Shown: positions 20,813-33,400 of the stretch, in pieces
Layout of the letters: each line of letters begins with the position of its first letter
How positions within the stretch are numbered: position 1 is the first letter of the stretch
NCBI GenBank assembly: GCA_030533445.1
Contig: CM060066.1
Coordinates: forward strand, 35,224,235 to 35,288,234
Reading direction: 5' to 3'
From: Cyprinodon diabolis
Lineage: Eukaryota > Chordata > Actinopteri > Cyprinodontiformes > Cyprinodontidae
DNA: 64,000 nucleotides
Notes under the pieces: generated by a model
Seen by the model: only the letters and a program-made list of their open reading frames with translations
What the model was told of the DNA's origin: nothing
The model's database searches: none
Position numbers and translations under genes: made by a program

Positions 20813-21944
20813 TTGTAGACCACCACAAACTTTGTTTAAGGAGTGTAAGAATTTGGTTGATTCCAGGGTTAGGAGGGCTTTTTGACGTGTGGGGGCAGTG
20901 AATGAGGCGGAACCTAATGGAAGCAGGAACATAAACCTGGTTAAGAGGTCCAATGCCAGGTTCCAGTTGGGACTACTGAGCCTCCAGGACCTGATCCTTT
21001 ATTTCCCTTGATAAGTCCCCACAATGCAGGAAGGTTGAATGACGGTTGAGATATCGGGTTCTTGGTCACTAGAGTATTGCCTAAACAGGACAGAGATCAC
21101 TAAGTCAAAAGGGGGAAAGAACAGTGACCAACATGAGTGTCTAGATTTCAGATGTTTTGCTTCTTAGAGACAGGCCAGATTCTTGTGGTCAGTCCAAGCA
21201 ATAACTGGATTTTTAGCTGCCTCCAACAAGTGGCGCCAGTCTTCAAAAGCCTTTTTTATGGCTAACAGCTCCCCATCGCCCACATCGTAGTTTCGTTCTG
21301 CTTGAGACAAATGGCAGGAAAAGAAGGCACATGGATAAAGTTTATTAATTTGAGAAAGTACTGCCCCCTCCCTTAAATCAGAGGGATTGACTTCAAGGAC
21401 AAACTGTTTTGTATACTGTAGATCTGGCTGAATCAGAATCAGGACATTGACAAACCTTTTCTTGAGCTCAAAAAAGGAGTTTTGGCTTCAGGTGACCAAA
21501 TGAAAGATCTTTTGGAGGAGGTGAAGGTTTGAACAGTTTGATTGTGATTTTCAATAAATCTGTTATAAGTTGGTGAATCGTAAAAAACGTTGTAGCTGCT
21601 TGCGAGTGAGCAGGCCAACCGAGAATGGATTGAATCTCCTCGGGATCTGTCTTCACCTGTCCACTCTCGAGAATGTGGCCCAAAAAGGTGATTAATGTGG
21701 CATTAAACTCACAGTTCTCAACTGTGGCAAAGAGTAGGTTCTATAGAAGACATGAGACTGAAAGGCATTACCAGATATTCAAAATTACCTAGGGGGTCTT
21801 GATTGCAGTCTTCCATTTTCTTATTAGTTTAAGGTTGTGGTCCAACCATTTAGTTTTACTACCTGCATTTATCATGTTTTTATCTTAACTTGTTTTTACG
21901 CTGCTTTTATTTTTCTTCAATGTTCATGTGAGGCACGTTCCGTT

Positions 21945-22055
21945 TGCCATCCATCTTCTAAAACGCTTAATCCCAAGTGGGGTCACAAGGGGTGCTGGTG
22001 CCTATCTCCAGCTGCAAGGCAGCAGTGCTACCCACTGAGCAGCCCACTTTGAGTT
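21945..22055 (-). repeat. Internally deleted SINE-like repeat
   Basis: The reverse complement joins the 5' start (GGGCTGC...GTGGGTAG) directly to the 3' end (CTGGAGATAGGCACCAG...GGATTAAGCG...ATGGATGG) of the family at 8306-8600 and 53715-53930. Confidence 0.6.
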
Positions 22056-22537
22056 TTCCTTGAACTGAATTGTGCTATACAAATGTATAGCTTAATTTAT
22101 CTTTAGCTGGTAGTTCCATTTAGGGTTTGATATTGCCCATCCTGACCTCCCTTAAACATTTTACTTTATTCTCTGTTGTCTGTAATGCTATGTTTTTGAC
22201 TATCGAGCTGCCCGGTGCAGTCATCTTTCCTTCATTGCCTCCTGCTTAAATCCAGAAGAGATCTGTTCATTATGGTTCCAACAGAGCACTTTTCTCTAAA
22301 TCTGCAGGTTTACTAGGGGTTCCAATAATTTCTAAATATATGAAATAGCAGTATATTTTATACTGCTATCGTTTTAGGCTCCTGGATGACATAGAAACCA
22401 CTTTTCATCACTCTGCTTCATTCTAATCCTATTCTTCAATTTTGCATTATTGTCAGTTCAACCCCTTGAATAACAATTTGAAAAAAAAATACTTCTAAGA
22501 TTAGATTTACTGTGCTGTACCTCTTACTCTTACTTGA

Positions 22538-23152
22538 TGTCATGCAGAACACAACGGAGGCTGGGTAAAAGTTTAACAGAGTTTATTTTAGAAGTTGACA
22601 CAAAAAACATGAACTGGATCTGGAGCAGGTCCGGGTTGGGTTCACTGAAGTCTTGACGGGGTCCAGGCTTCTCTTGTGAGAGAGGGAACCGTTGGGTCCA
22701 GAGACTGTTGGTTCAGCAGAGTGCACAAGCAGCAGCAGCGTCTAGCTTCTGACTTTGAATGGCAGACCTTGATCAGAGTTTCCAGCTCTTCACAGAGAGC
22801 AGCAGGGGAAATCCAAATAGGAATCTTCAGGTTTGGCTCACCAGGGCTGGAAGGCAGGTTAAGCTCACCCAGAGCTTTAGGCTTGAGACAGGTTTCCTGT
22901 GAGCAAAGACAGAGGAAGGTTAGAACCAGTTTTCTCACTTAGAGACAACTTAGATTCTTTCAGGTAACAGAGGCTCAGGTTGCTATCCAAACTAAAGTCA
23001 ACACTGCGGCGTTGAAGGAAGGTCTGGCAGCTGCTTATAAAGGGAAGGTCTCCTGATGAGTAGATGCGTCTCAGGTGTGCTGGAGGGCTCCAGCCCAGGA
23101 GACCCACGGCGCACTCTGCTGGAGGAAGGTGGTACATCCCCAGATCCCAACA
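22538..23152 (-). mobile_element. Solo LTR (copy C), 615 bp, with perfect 5-bp target duplication
   Basis: On the minus strand it runs TGTTGGGATCTGGGG...TGACA and matches copies A and B. CTTGA flanks it at 22533-22537 and 23153-23157. Near its 3' end it lacks about 24 bp (the TGGGTTTGAATTAAAACCAA part) that copies A and B have, yet keeps the terminal TGACA. Confidence 0.92.
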
Positions 23153-23157
23153 CTTGA

Positions 23158-25260
23158 GTAATATTCTTGTAAGGTATCGCTACTCAAACCTGAGTAAAAT
23201 CTCTGACTACTCTATTCTCTGTGAGTGACTTAAACTATTCCAAAATCAGGTAAACATACAGCAAGGATTGGATATTAACAGTGGAAGTTCGTTACCCTAT
23301 CCTAACATATATACAGTTCTCATTGTAAGGATTGGTTTTATAAGTTTTATGTTGGGGAAAAAAAAGGTAAAAGAATTTTCTTGGAATGAATTTGTTCTTT
23401 TACATCCATGACATTTATTTGTATTATTTAGCCATTTGATTCTTTAAAATGCCAGAAGTTGCACATAGTCTGTTTTACAGCATCTTTAGTAAATATTAAC
23501 TCTGATGTAATTATCCAACAGTTACTCAGTGCTCAAGAAACCCTTTTACCAAATACTTTTTTGCTTTTACTTGAGTAATTTCTTGGATGACTACTTTTCA
23601 CTTTTACTTGAGTAAAAAAAAAGAAAGAAAATAGAGTAGCACTTCTGCTTCCCTCCAAGACACTGTTTTTTGCTTAGCTTTTGGTATAGCTGCTTGTACT
23701 CTTTCATCCCTTATGACACCAAAACTGGCTTAGAGCTTATCTAATAAACCGTTTCTTCCCTAGACAGAGTTAGTTTAGCTAGTTTACCATAACGATCATA
23801 CAGGAAGAGCAAATCCTGCTAGGTTAATGACGCGATGCAATCAGCTAGGTTTCCTTATATAGAAAATGTTTCACCATTCTGACTGGATGATCTGATTGGA
23901 TTGTCTCTAAAGTGCCATGAGATGACATGTGCTGTGAAAAAATCTCAATGGATCCATTCAGCATATTCCGCCATGTAGTGATATTCAGAATACAACTATG
24001 TTGAAACAAATGGTTGCTTTGGGAAAATAAATTCTCCCTTAATAATATATGTAAAAAGTTGTGTGCTGACCTTAACATGCAAGAAATAATTGAAAAATAG
24101 ACTTTCATAAAATAGTTTTTAATGGTGAAAGTTAAGCATTACAAAGCAAGAAGCAGAGATCACAATTCAGTCGTTCAAAGATTAAATCCCTGATGAAACA
24201 ACAACGTATTCTATGGCTTATAAGAGCATGCTTTGTGAGTAGAAATAAGGATTTTTAAGCTTCACATCATCGCCGCAGTAAAAACAGGATTGTTTTTTTC
24301 CTTCTGATGCTAAATAGTGACGTTCAGGAAAATATACTGTATATAATCTTCTGCAATCAATTGAACAAAACAGTACATGTCAGTAAGTAAAGCCTTTAAA
24401 TTGTTTTTATCATAAATAGAAACACTGATTGCATAAAAAAGGTGTTCCCAGCACTGAAGTGGTAGAAGAACTCCTAATAAACATTTTTCCAGTCAACATG
24501 CAATTCCGGTGTGCTTCAAGGCAATTTATTTTATGAATCATTCCAAATGAAAATGCTTATCATGGTTATAATGCCTCAGGTAATTGAACTTTTATAAGAA
24601 TTTAGTACCAAATGTTACCAGGTTTTGATGAATTCTGACAACAGGATCTCAAATTTGGCAGGCCTTAAGTGAGGTTTTCAGTGAACTGCACACATAAGCC
24701 CCAAAAAAACTCCTGATCAAGACAATCAGGATTCATCTCTGCATTCTGGGGTTATGCTCAGCTTGGAATATTCGTGATCAGATTCTGCTGTGTCTGAATT
24801 CTTGCACTTTGCTGTCATCCATTTAAAGCACTTGGTGTGAGTGAAGACTGGGTGTCCCTGACTGCACGTAGAGTTCAAACACAGTTGTGTAGGTTTACAC
24901 TTCCTTAAAAGGGAGGTATGCAATTTATGATTCTTAAAATCTTCAAAAGTAAAGAAAATCATGACAACGAAATTATACAATAAACAGTAATTGGATAAAT
25001 ATGTTCTTAAGATACAGTGTTCTTACTAAAAGAAATAAATGTCCATCCATATGCATAGGGAAGTTCAATCTTTTTAACTGCAGGTGCAGAAACAGGAAGT
25101 TGACACACAAACACAAAAGCTAATAAAAAGCTAATAATACAAATCTAAGTATTTAAATTTTCATAAACATCAGCACATATTTACACAAAGTTGCATCTAA
25201 CTGAATGCAGGTCATCCAAATTAACATGTAATGCACAAACCCCAGCATTCCACTGTTATA
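23158..25260. other. Intergenic stretch, no gene recognised
   Basis: Only short frames without domains. Positions 23880-23945 carry a degraded L2-type tail (TCTCTAAAGTGCCATGAGAT). Nothing else could be assigned. Confidence 0.4.
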
Positions 25261-26005
25261 TAGTGGAGACTAGGGACAGTTGCAATAAGGGATGGCTGCA
25301 ACCATCTCCAAGCTGAAAACCTAATCGAGTTCCAGGGAGGCATGGCGGAGGTGCTTGATATGCAAGACCTGGGTGTGAAAAGATTGCACAGCTAGAGGTG
25401 ATTTTTACATGTCACAAGTGTGAACTTGACTGAATGGGAAACTGTGTTTTTAGATTATCATTTGGAATCCCAAAAATATATTTATTTCAAGAAAGGTTTA
25501 GTAACTATTTAGTATGTTTGTGCTCCTAAAATACTGTTTTTAAAAACTTTTTTTCTTCTAATTTTCTCACTGTTTTTTGGGATGTTATGATTATCTTAAT
25601 AAATTGTTTTTTTTTTGTGTTGGATGTTTAATAAAAGTTAATTAAAAATATAAAAGATATTAATCCTCCTTTTGGGATTTTTATGTAAGTGTAATTTTCA
25701 GAGAGCTCAATGTTGCTGTTTATTTATTTAGGCTTTATGAAATATATATGTTTTTTTCAGTATATTCTTATTGAGACCAAACATTTAATTTGTGATATAA
25801 CCTATTTTTGACATGATACAAGAGTCAAATAGAGGTTTTGCAATCACCCTGGGATAAAGACAGTTACAGCAGTAGAACTTTTTTTCTTATTGACTTGTGA
25901 AAAATCAGTCTAAGTTTAAAACATAAAAATGGTTTATGCAGGCAATCTTCTATGTGTAGTTGAAAGGTAAGAAAATAGTGTTGCAACTGTCCCCAGTCTC
26001 CCTAA
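25261..26005. mobile_element. DNA transposon relic with 25-bp terminal inverted repeats
   Basis: The left end TAGTGGAGACTAGGGACAGT (then TGCAA) and the right end TTGCAACTGTCCCCAGTCTC (then CCTAA) are inverted repeats with 20 of the inner 21 bases matching. The ~745-bp interior is AT-rich and non-coding. Superfamily is uncertain because no clear target duplication could be read. Confidence 0.7.
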
Positions 26006-26134
26006 ATAAAATAGCAAACAACTTAAGATTTGACTCTTTCGAATGACATCTGAGGCTACATTTTGGTTTTGTAAACAGTAACAGTCAAAAAAGTCCCTCC
26101 CAGACGAACAGGGCTATAGAAAGATACAGAATAT

Positions 26135-26625
26135 TACAGCGCATTGCAAAAGTGTTCACACCCCTTTAAACGTTTGTTACATTTCCCATTATAACCAAAG
26201 ACTTCAATGCAATTTATTAAGATATAAAGTGATAGACATCACAAAGTAATACTGCAGGGCATTGTGAAAATATATAACACATTACTTTAAAGAAAAAAAA
26301 ATCTATCTAATCTCCTTTAGACCAATACACTACAATTACATTCAGGGCAGGAAATAAATTAGTTGAATATTTGGAGCTAAAAGCAAAATACTCTGGTGGA
26401 AAACTAAAGCTGCTCATCACACGCATGGCTGTCATTTAATGAAATATGCATCTAAAATCATTTACCCAGGGGGGTTAAATATGTGTCAATCTCAAGTTGA
26501 AAATATATTTTCTTCCCCTGACACATATATGCTCCTTTGTGTTGGTCCATCACAAATCTCACTGAAAACCCGTTTGTGCTTGGAACATGGCAAAATGCGA
26601 AAAAATACTTTTGCAAGGCACTGTA
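26135..26625. mobile_element. Tc1/mariner-type MITE, ~490 bp
   Basis: The ends TACAGCGCATTGCAAAAGT and ACTTTTGCAAGGCACTGTA are inverted repeats with one or two mismatches, bounded by TA. The interior contains segments such as TTGGTCCATCACA typical of this family of fish repeats. It lies just downstream of the frmpd1 stop codon. Confidence 0.75.
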
Positions 26626-27046
26626 TGCAAGCAGAAGTAAACAGTAGATTTATCCACGCCTGTGTATTAGTAAGGAAAAGACATTTACTCTCTGTTTTGA
26701 GTATGTGATCTAAGAATCATATTCTCCTGCTTATAAAGTGGCCTGTAAACACTTCTTTCACCGGTATTCTAAGCTGCTTCATACACCCAGTAGCAATCCG
26801 TAAAATAAATAAGTAAATAAATATGCTTGTTAGATAAAGAATACATTCAAGTATATCAGTTCCTATATACCAAAAATCCAGTTTGTGTTAAGCATAAATT
26901 GTGCAGCATAAAGAAAGTCATCATATGCACTTCTACACATGATCACTGTTAACTGCATCAAACTTGGCTCTGTAATGTTTTTGACTCAGCTGATAAAACA
27001 ACAGCTCTGGGTCGGACATGACACCATCTCTGAGGTTGTGGTGCTC
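26626..27046 (-). other. Expected start of frmpd1 3' UTR
   Basis: Non-coding sequence directly after the stop codon. No canonical AATAAA on the minus strand was seen before the MITE at 26135-26625; one occurs inside it (plus-strand TTTATT at about 26214). The real cleavage site is unknown. Confidence 0.35.
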
Positions 27047-30000
27047 TCATAGTGCAGTGAGGGTGCGGAACAGCTGCGTGAGACAGAAGACTGAGGCGGT
27101 AAGTGCTGTGCACTGTTTTGCCAACAGCTTGGTGCTCAGGTCCTGGCAACTACGTTTGCTGCTGGCTCGCTCTGCCGCCAAGCAGAAGTCCCTGAATGAG
27201 CGGGCAACATCAGCCAGCCCTGCCCATGCCTCTGCATTCCTTCGATCGCACCTATCGCAACCAGAGAACCAGAGGCACACGCTGGCAAGCTCTACCAATG
27301 TCTGGAAACTGTCAGCCAGGAATTTGAGCATTTCGTCTGGGCTCTGGCCAGTGCCTGCCACTTTCTGGCAACCAGACATCAGGCGTCTGGCCTCCAACTG
27401 CAGTACCCTCTTGTTCTCTGTGAAATGTGCAGGGCATGTGTTCCTTGGGTGGCGACCCCCCAGCCCTTCCGCAGATCGGTCAGAGCTGTTGCTACCTTCC
27501 AAAATTGTCAGGAGTTTATCTACATCTCTGCGAAGAACTTGGAAACCTTCAGGGGGTTCTGGATAGTGCTGCTGACCCAGATGACGAAGAGTGTCCTTGT
27601 GCGCTTGAGACAAATATGAGTTGGAGGATTCTGAGGGGGGTGAGAGAAGAGGGCTGAGTTCAGAGGTAGAAGTGGATAAAAGGGTGGGGTAAGGATATGA
27701 TGGGGACAGGGTGGAGGAGGTGGAGATGAAGGAGGGAGCAGTTGGAGATGTAATGAGATGAAGACCTCCCCTGGAGGTCTGAGAAATGCTGCTGTTTTGA
27801 GAGCGACAGGAGAACTCATAGACTGTAAGCTCATCATCAAAGCTCTCTTCCTCATTGAAGCAGTTTGTATATGATGCTGGACAGCCACAGGCGTCGAGGG
27901 GAACCTGAACACCCTCTGCTACAGACTCACACCCTGATGCAAACAAAGAGCTGCAACCAAATTCAGCCTTTAGGGGTGTAGCAGAAACCAGGTCAGATGA
28001 CGGACTTTTCTGAGACAGATCCTCACAGATGGTGAACACTTTACAACTAGTAGAAGGAACTTTTGATGGGTCTGAAATTTGCTCTAAAGGTCTGCAAAGA
28101 CCCATCAAAGGTCTGTCATTACTTGTCCTTCTGACTTTTTGGGACTGACCATAAAAAGCAAGTTGTGGACCATTCAGATTCTGGGTTGTCACCACAATCG
28201 GAGACTGGCTGCTGTCTTTATACCCTGGAATGTCTTCAGGTAGATTGTTGACCCTTATATTTAACTCTGGGGCATCTTTAATGGGTCCTGGCATAGGTGC
28301 ATTCAACCCAGAGCTATCTCTTTGAAAAAAATGTATGATGGATGTAGGAGGCTCTGTCACCGGTCCTGGTGTATTGTCATTAGGTCCTGCATATAGGGTT
28401 TGATGATGCTGCTTGGGCTCCGTCTGCACAGGCAGCTGAAAACTGACTTCTTTTTTCTCAGATGTCAAGGGAGATCTCTGTGCTGAGGCTGTTTCCAAAA
28501 AAAACTCCCCATCCAATTCAGATCCAGTCAAAGTTGCATCTGAATCATCTGATTCGGCTGAATCAGGTGCCAAGCCCGTCTCCAAGTCAAATGTTTGTGT
28601 GATATCATGGAAACATTCGAGGGGATATGCCTCATTCCTGCAAGCTTCCTTTGCTGGACTCTGTGCAGAACTCTCAACTCCTGCTTGAGTCAGACTTTCT
28701 TGGGAACGTGACAAATAAAGAGGCAAGTTTTGAATCTTCCCCCTTAGTGTTGAGGCCGATAAACGGCCCATGATACTTGGTGAATAAGTCTGGAAGAGAA
28801 AATGAGCTGGAGGTGTTAAGACTTTGGATAGATCGCTCAGAGTGGCAGCTTTTGGGATCACAATGCTGGGAGTTCCTGAACTGTCTGCAGTGGCGCAACC
28901 CACCAAGGAGTATTCACTTTTTGGTTTTGATATATCCATGTTTTTCAGCTCTGTTCCTGAGTTAAGAGAAGATATGATGTTGGTTGTAGCTTCAAGTTTA
29001 GCTCTAATAGACTTTATAGCTAGAATGTGATCTGCATTAAGTCCCCTAATTTGCTCTTCACAATTTAAATGAAGCTGTGCATCAATGTGTAATTTGTCTG
29101 TAGTTCCCTGCGTTAAGCTACTATTTGCACTTACAGTCCTGTCGTATTGATGCTCGTCTGAAGTGCAATTTGGTGAAAAACTAGTGTGTGCATCATCTTC
29201 ATCCTCAAAAACATTGTCTGAATTAGAGCTTTCTGTAGATTCCTGAATACCAATGAGTTCCTCATCATTTATGCTCACCAAGGTCTGTTTTATGGACTGT
29301 GCAGTGTCACTGTGGTAACTAATTTCTTCTTTTGAATTTAAAGCAGATAGTTTGATTGAGGTTTCAATGGTTTTGTGGAGTTCTGCTTCTTTGACCAGAG
29401 TCTCACAATCCAGTTTGAGTCCAGTGGGAGTTTGAGGGAGAAGCCGTGATGGTGGGGGAGGTGGTGGCGATGTAATCAACGGAGGGAAATGCTTATCCAC
29501 ATGTGTGTTTATCTGGGGAGTGACCACGTTTTTATTTACTTCTGTTAAACTATTAGGAATTAAGGTAGCGTCCTGTGATATTTCAGCGCCCACAAGGGGT
29601 CTCTTTAAACTGGATGATAACTGAAACATTTTCTCTTTCTTCACGTCATCTTTTTCTTCCTCCTCAATTATATCAGGTAAAAACATATGAGTAGTGAATG
29701 GTCCATTTCCTGTTAAACAAGCTGGCTTCTCCTCCTTCGATTCCCCCTTCCTTCCACTCATCTCCTCCTGATCTTCCCCTTCCTCCTTCCCATCTCCTCT
29801 CCGATCTGCACTCTCCTTTCCGTCTGGATCGACCCGACAGCGGACAACAGTGATGGTAGGAGGCACCACCTTCACAAGATCAGTGACTGATTTGGATTCC
29901 ATCGCATCTGGTTCCATCTCCATTTCCTGTTTCCTTGTTCTGGAAGGAGGCTTTAAATTTCTGGTCTGTTCAGAAGCAGAAAAAAAGCCCAGTCCATGTG

Positions 30001-30429
30001 AGTGGAGCTTTGATAGGATGGGTTTGGACTCGAGCTGAGCTGGCTCTCCTTCAGCATGCGTGAGAGAGGAGACGGTAAGGCTTGGATTTTGGGTTTGCTC
30101 TGAGGGTTCTGGATCTGAAGTCAGTATTGTATTATCACTTGAATCAGTCAATATGTTTTTCTGAAGCCTACAAGAGTTTAAATTGGTTTCTGAATCCAGA
30201 TCAGACTCTGGATATGTCACTTGAGAGGTATAATCAGTCTCCATGAAAGAGCGTCGCTTTCTGGACCTTTTCCGGAGGAGGAACATTGTTTCTTTGCTTC
30301 CTCTTTCCTCTTCTTCTTTCTGCTTGTCCATTTCTGCCCCTTTATCTTTATTTATGTCCATCACAGAGACTCTGATATCACTCAGACTGACAAAGCTGTT
30401 GGAGTCAAGCTTCTTATTCATCTGAATTC
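27047..30429 (-). CDS. frmpd1: frmpd1 coding exon 14 (tail and C-terminal helical region)
   Basis: Residues 935-2061, 3383 nt. Begins [21 protein letters not shown] long disordered stretch follows, with acidic patch [16 protein letters not shown] near residue 1790. It ends in a folded-looking segment from [20 protein letters not shown] to LFRTLTAL at the stop codon (27047-27049). Confidence 0.95.
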
Positions 30430-33400
30430 CTGGAAGAAAGAAAAGAATAAAATTGGCCAGGGTGACAAAAGGCATTTTGTGTATCAGTGTGAATATTTAT
30501 GAATAACACTGAAAATTTCAGGATTTTCTACTTTCATTTATGGTCTGTTAAGCCCATGTTTTTTGTTGTAATTATAATAATTATTATTATTATATTTATA
30601 GTACTTTTCCAAGGAACCTTAAATGCAGGTGGGTGAGTGACATTTGCCATTTGATACTGAGATAGAGAAATGAAACAGATATATTAATAAACTCCTAATT
30701 TTACTAAGGCTGCATCCAGATGAATGCACATACTCTACACAATAGTCAAACTCTCACTATTGTAAGAAATAATTTTTTTACTTTTATTTTTTTTACTAAT
30801 TTCGGTTTCTCCTGAAAATGATCAAATGTGAATTTAAAGACAAATTATGAAGGACTGTATTTGTAATATATGAGGTCATAAGTCCTTTAGAGTAATCTGG
30901 ACTCCTTTAACACCTCAGAACAGCTCAAGACTGATCCCAGCCATTCAACAGCTTTTCTATGAAGTGCAAAATCTAAGATAAGCCATAACCAAACATTGAC
31001 TGCAAACACCTTACAGTACAGAACACAGATATGTTTCATTAATTAGGCTGACAATTTTGTGAAAAAATGTCACTTTTTTAATGGTTTTATACATTACTCT
31101 GATCTTCTAAAAAACAAAATTCTGGGTTTCAGGCTCTACCATATGAAAAATCTTTGCAATGGCAGTGTTATGGATACATTTTGCAATTAGAATATCTGTC
31201 ACGATCACCACACTTTCTCTTCACTTCAATTCTACTTCAAACTTCAACGAAGTGAAAATCGCTGCTGCAAATTCTGAGCCAGCGGGCACTCATCATGGAC
31301 TCATGATTCTTTAATTATATTAACCAATAAAATCACACACCGATATTGAAATTAGGATTATAATTACACTAAATTATTCAGCCCTACTCCAAACTGGATT
31401 AATCAAAATATAGAAAAAAAAATCTTTAAATGTATAACTGGATCTATGCTAATCATAATTCTGATGGTGTTATAATTCAGAGAGATGCACTGATGGGTGA
31501 TGTAAAATCATTTTATGAATAATTTAATTGAAGTATTCTATCAGGGGTTTCAATGATAGTTTGTAGTGGAACAATCTACCCATATAACTGTTTTTTGGCA
31601 TTCTTTAATCATACTTCTTTGTAGCTATGTTTTTTTAAAGTTTGCATTTATTTACAACACATATGCTTATTTAATAAAAAAAAAATATTTGCTTTGGAAT
31701 TCATTACTTGATTCCTTTGGTGTATTAAAAGTCACAGCCACTAGACGGCAGCAAAGACATAACTTTGTTTTTATCAGTGTGGATGTGTGCCTGAAGTTAA
31801 GTCACCTCTTGGGACGGCCCCTGACGTTAGATCTTCAGGTGAGGTGAAGCGATCTCTTGCATCAAAGAACTCATCATCAGAGCTGCTGTCCCCAAATCCA
31901 GGTGGCGGCTGGAGGATGGGAACTGGCTCAGGGTCTGCAGTCTTCACCTCAGTCTTATGCGACCCTCCACTGTTAGGATGCTGAGGGCCTGAAAGGTTGT
32001 GAGCGCTGTCAGGAGTGATGTTGGAGCAGAGATTGTAGTAGCAGCGAGCATCGCTTTGGTCAAAGTTAAAAAAAAAGTCTTTGTGGGAAGATGGGGATGA
32101 CGGAGAAGTAGAAAGAGGATGCACCTGAACACCTCTTCTGTCATCCGTTCTTAGAGTCCCACTTATACCGCACTGTAACTTTGCCTTTCGCTGCAGATCG
32201 TCTTCTTCAGCATCATCATCCTCGCTAGCCTCAGGAGGGCTCGGCAGGAGGTCTACAAGGCGGGAGAGCTCAGCAAAGCACAGGGAGCTGTCCGCTGAAT
32301 GTTTTTGAACTTTGGGGCTCTGAGATAGGGTGGAGATAAGCTTAGGATCAGCACCATCACCTGATCTGCAGCTGCCTTCTCCTTCTTCTGGCTCCCTCCC
32401 ACAGTTAACCACAGTGAGGTGAATAAGGGGGTGAGAGTGAAGTGGCGGAGGAGCAAGGAGGTGAGGCTGAATGCGGCCGTCAGAGTGGAAGTGAAGCTGA
32501 ATAGGGGAGTGGGTACAAACATGAGCCTGTGACCGAGAATTAGTCTGGACAGATGAGGAGGAACAGGAAATTAAATCATCCTCCTCCAGGGCATCGAGAG
32601 AGTCACTGGAGGGACTACTGAGGACACGGGAGTCAGTATGGCATGAATCTGATGCCTCTGATACAGTCGGCTGCTCTTCTCCCCAAGTCCCAGGGTTTAT
32701 TTTCTGTCCCCCTGAACTGTCTGTTATTTGGATCTGTATTTTTGAATCATGTCTCTGTACTTCCACCATGTCTTGTTTTTCTCTCCCTCCATTGTTTTCT
32801 AGTGAAGATGTTTCCTTTGCAGTATCAGGAGAATTCTCTTGTTTAAGTTTTTTGCTCTCCACAGGCATCTCTCCCTTAGATTCGTTGTCTTTGCTTCTCA
32901 TCAGGTCCCTGTCCTTCCTTTTCCTTCCGTCAGGGTCTGACGAGGATCTAACACGAGGAGAGGTTTGGTCATCTTGAGATGCCAGGCTGTACAATGGCTC
33001 CATATCCAAGTCAGAAGAGTCCTCCGAGTCACTTCCACATCGTGACACGTAACCTGTAAGCCCATATCAAAGCAACGGTCAGTTGAACAATACAACCCAA
33101 TTTTTTGACATTCAAAGCAGCATTATGACAGAGAACACAACTTACAGACCTACAGCTTTCTCAGATTACTATTTCAATTCAATTTAGTTTATTTATAGAA
33201 TACTACTTTACAATACATGTCACCTCGAGGTCCTACAGTTACAATTACAGCCACCTCAGTATATTTTATATTGATTTTATACACTAGAAAAATCTGAAAA
33301 GTCATTGTCTTAACCTCGTTGGTGTTAATCTCCTTCACTATAATATGCCTCATTATGCAAATTGAACACTGGACAGTAGAATCCAACTATGGATAATTTA

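Larger units (their letters stand above)
18590..21770 (-). mobile_element. Decayed Ty3/gypsy retrotransposon pol region with nested insertions
   Basis: Read on the minus strand, the pieces run in gypsy order. The RT end is at 21480-21770 (FLGHILESGQVKTDP). RNase H is at 21050-21480 ([19 protein letters not shown] and [11 protein letters not shown]). The integrase core lies on both sides of an insertion (QPPSGLLRPLPI at about 20430-20470; [20 protein letters not shown] at 19400-19510). The integrase tail is at 18720-18960 (KIHPVFHISLIKPV). Stops and frameshifts are frequent, and gag, protease and the element's own LTRs were not found. Nested inside are an LTR-like unit, a hAT MITE and a SINE tail. 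Confidence 0.82.

Noticed and set aside
20465..20953. 162-codon minus-strand ORF
   Set aside because: It crosses a hAT MITE and a SINE tail inside the gypsy relic and has no coherent protein motif.
27018..27566. 182-codon plus-strand ORF
   Set aside because: It lies entirely antisense to the conserved C-terminal exon of frmpd1 and has no domain of its own.
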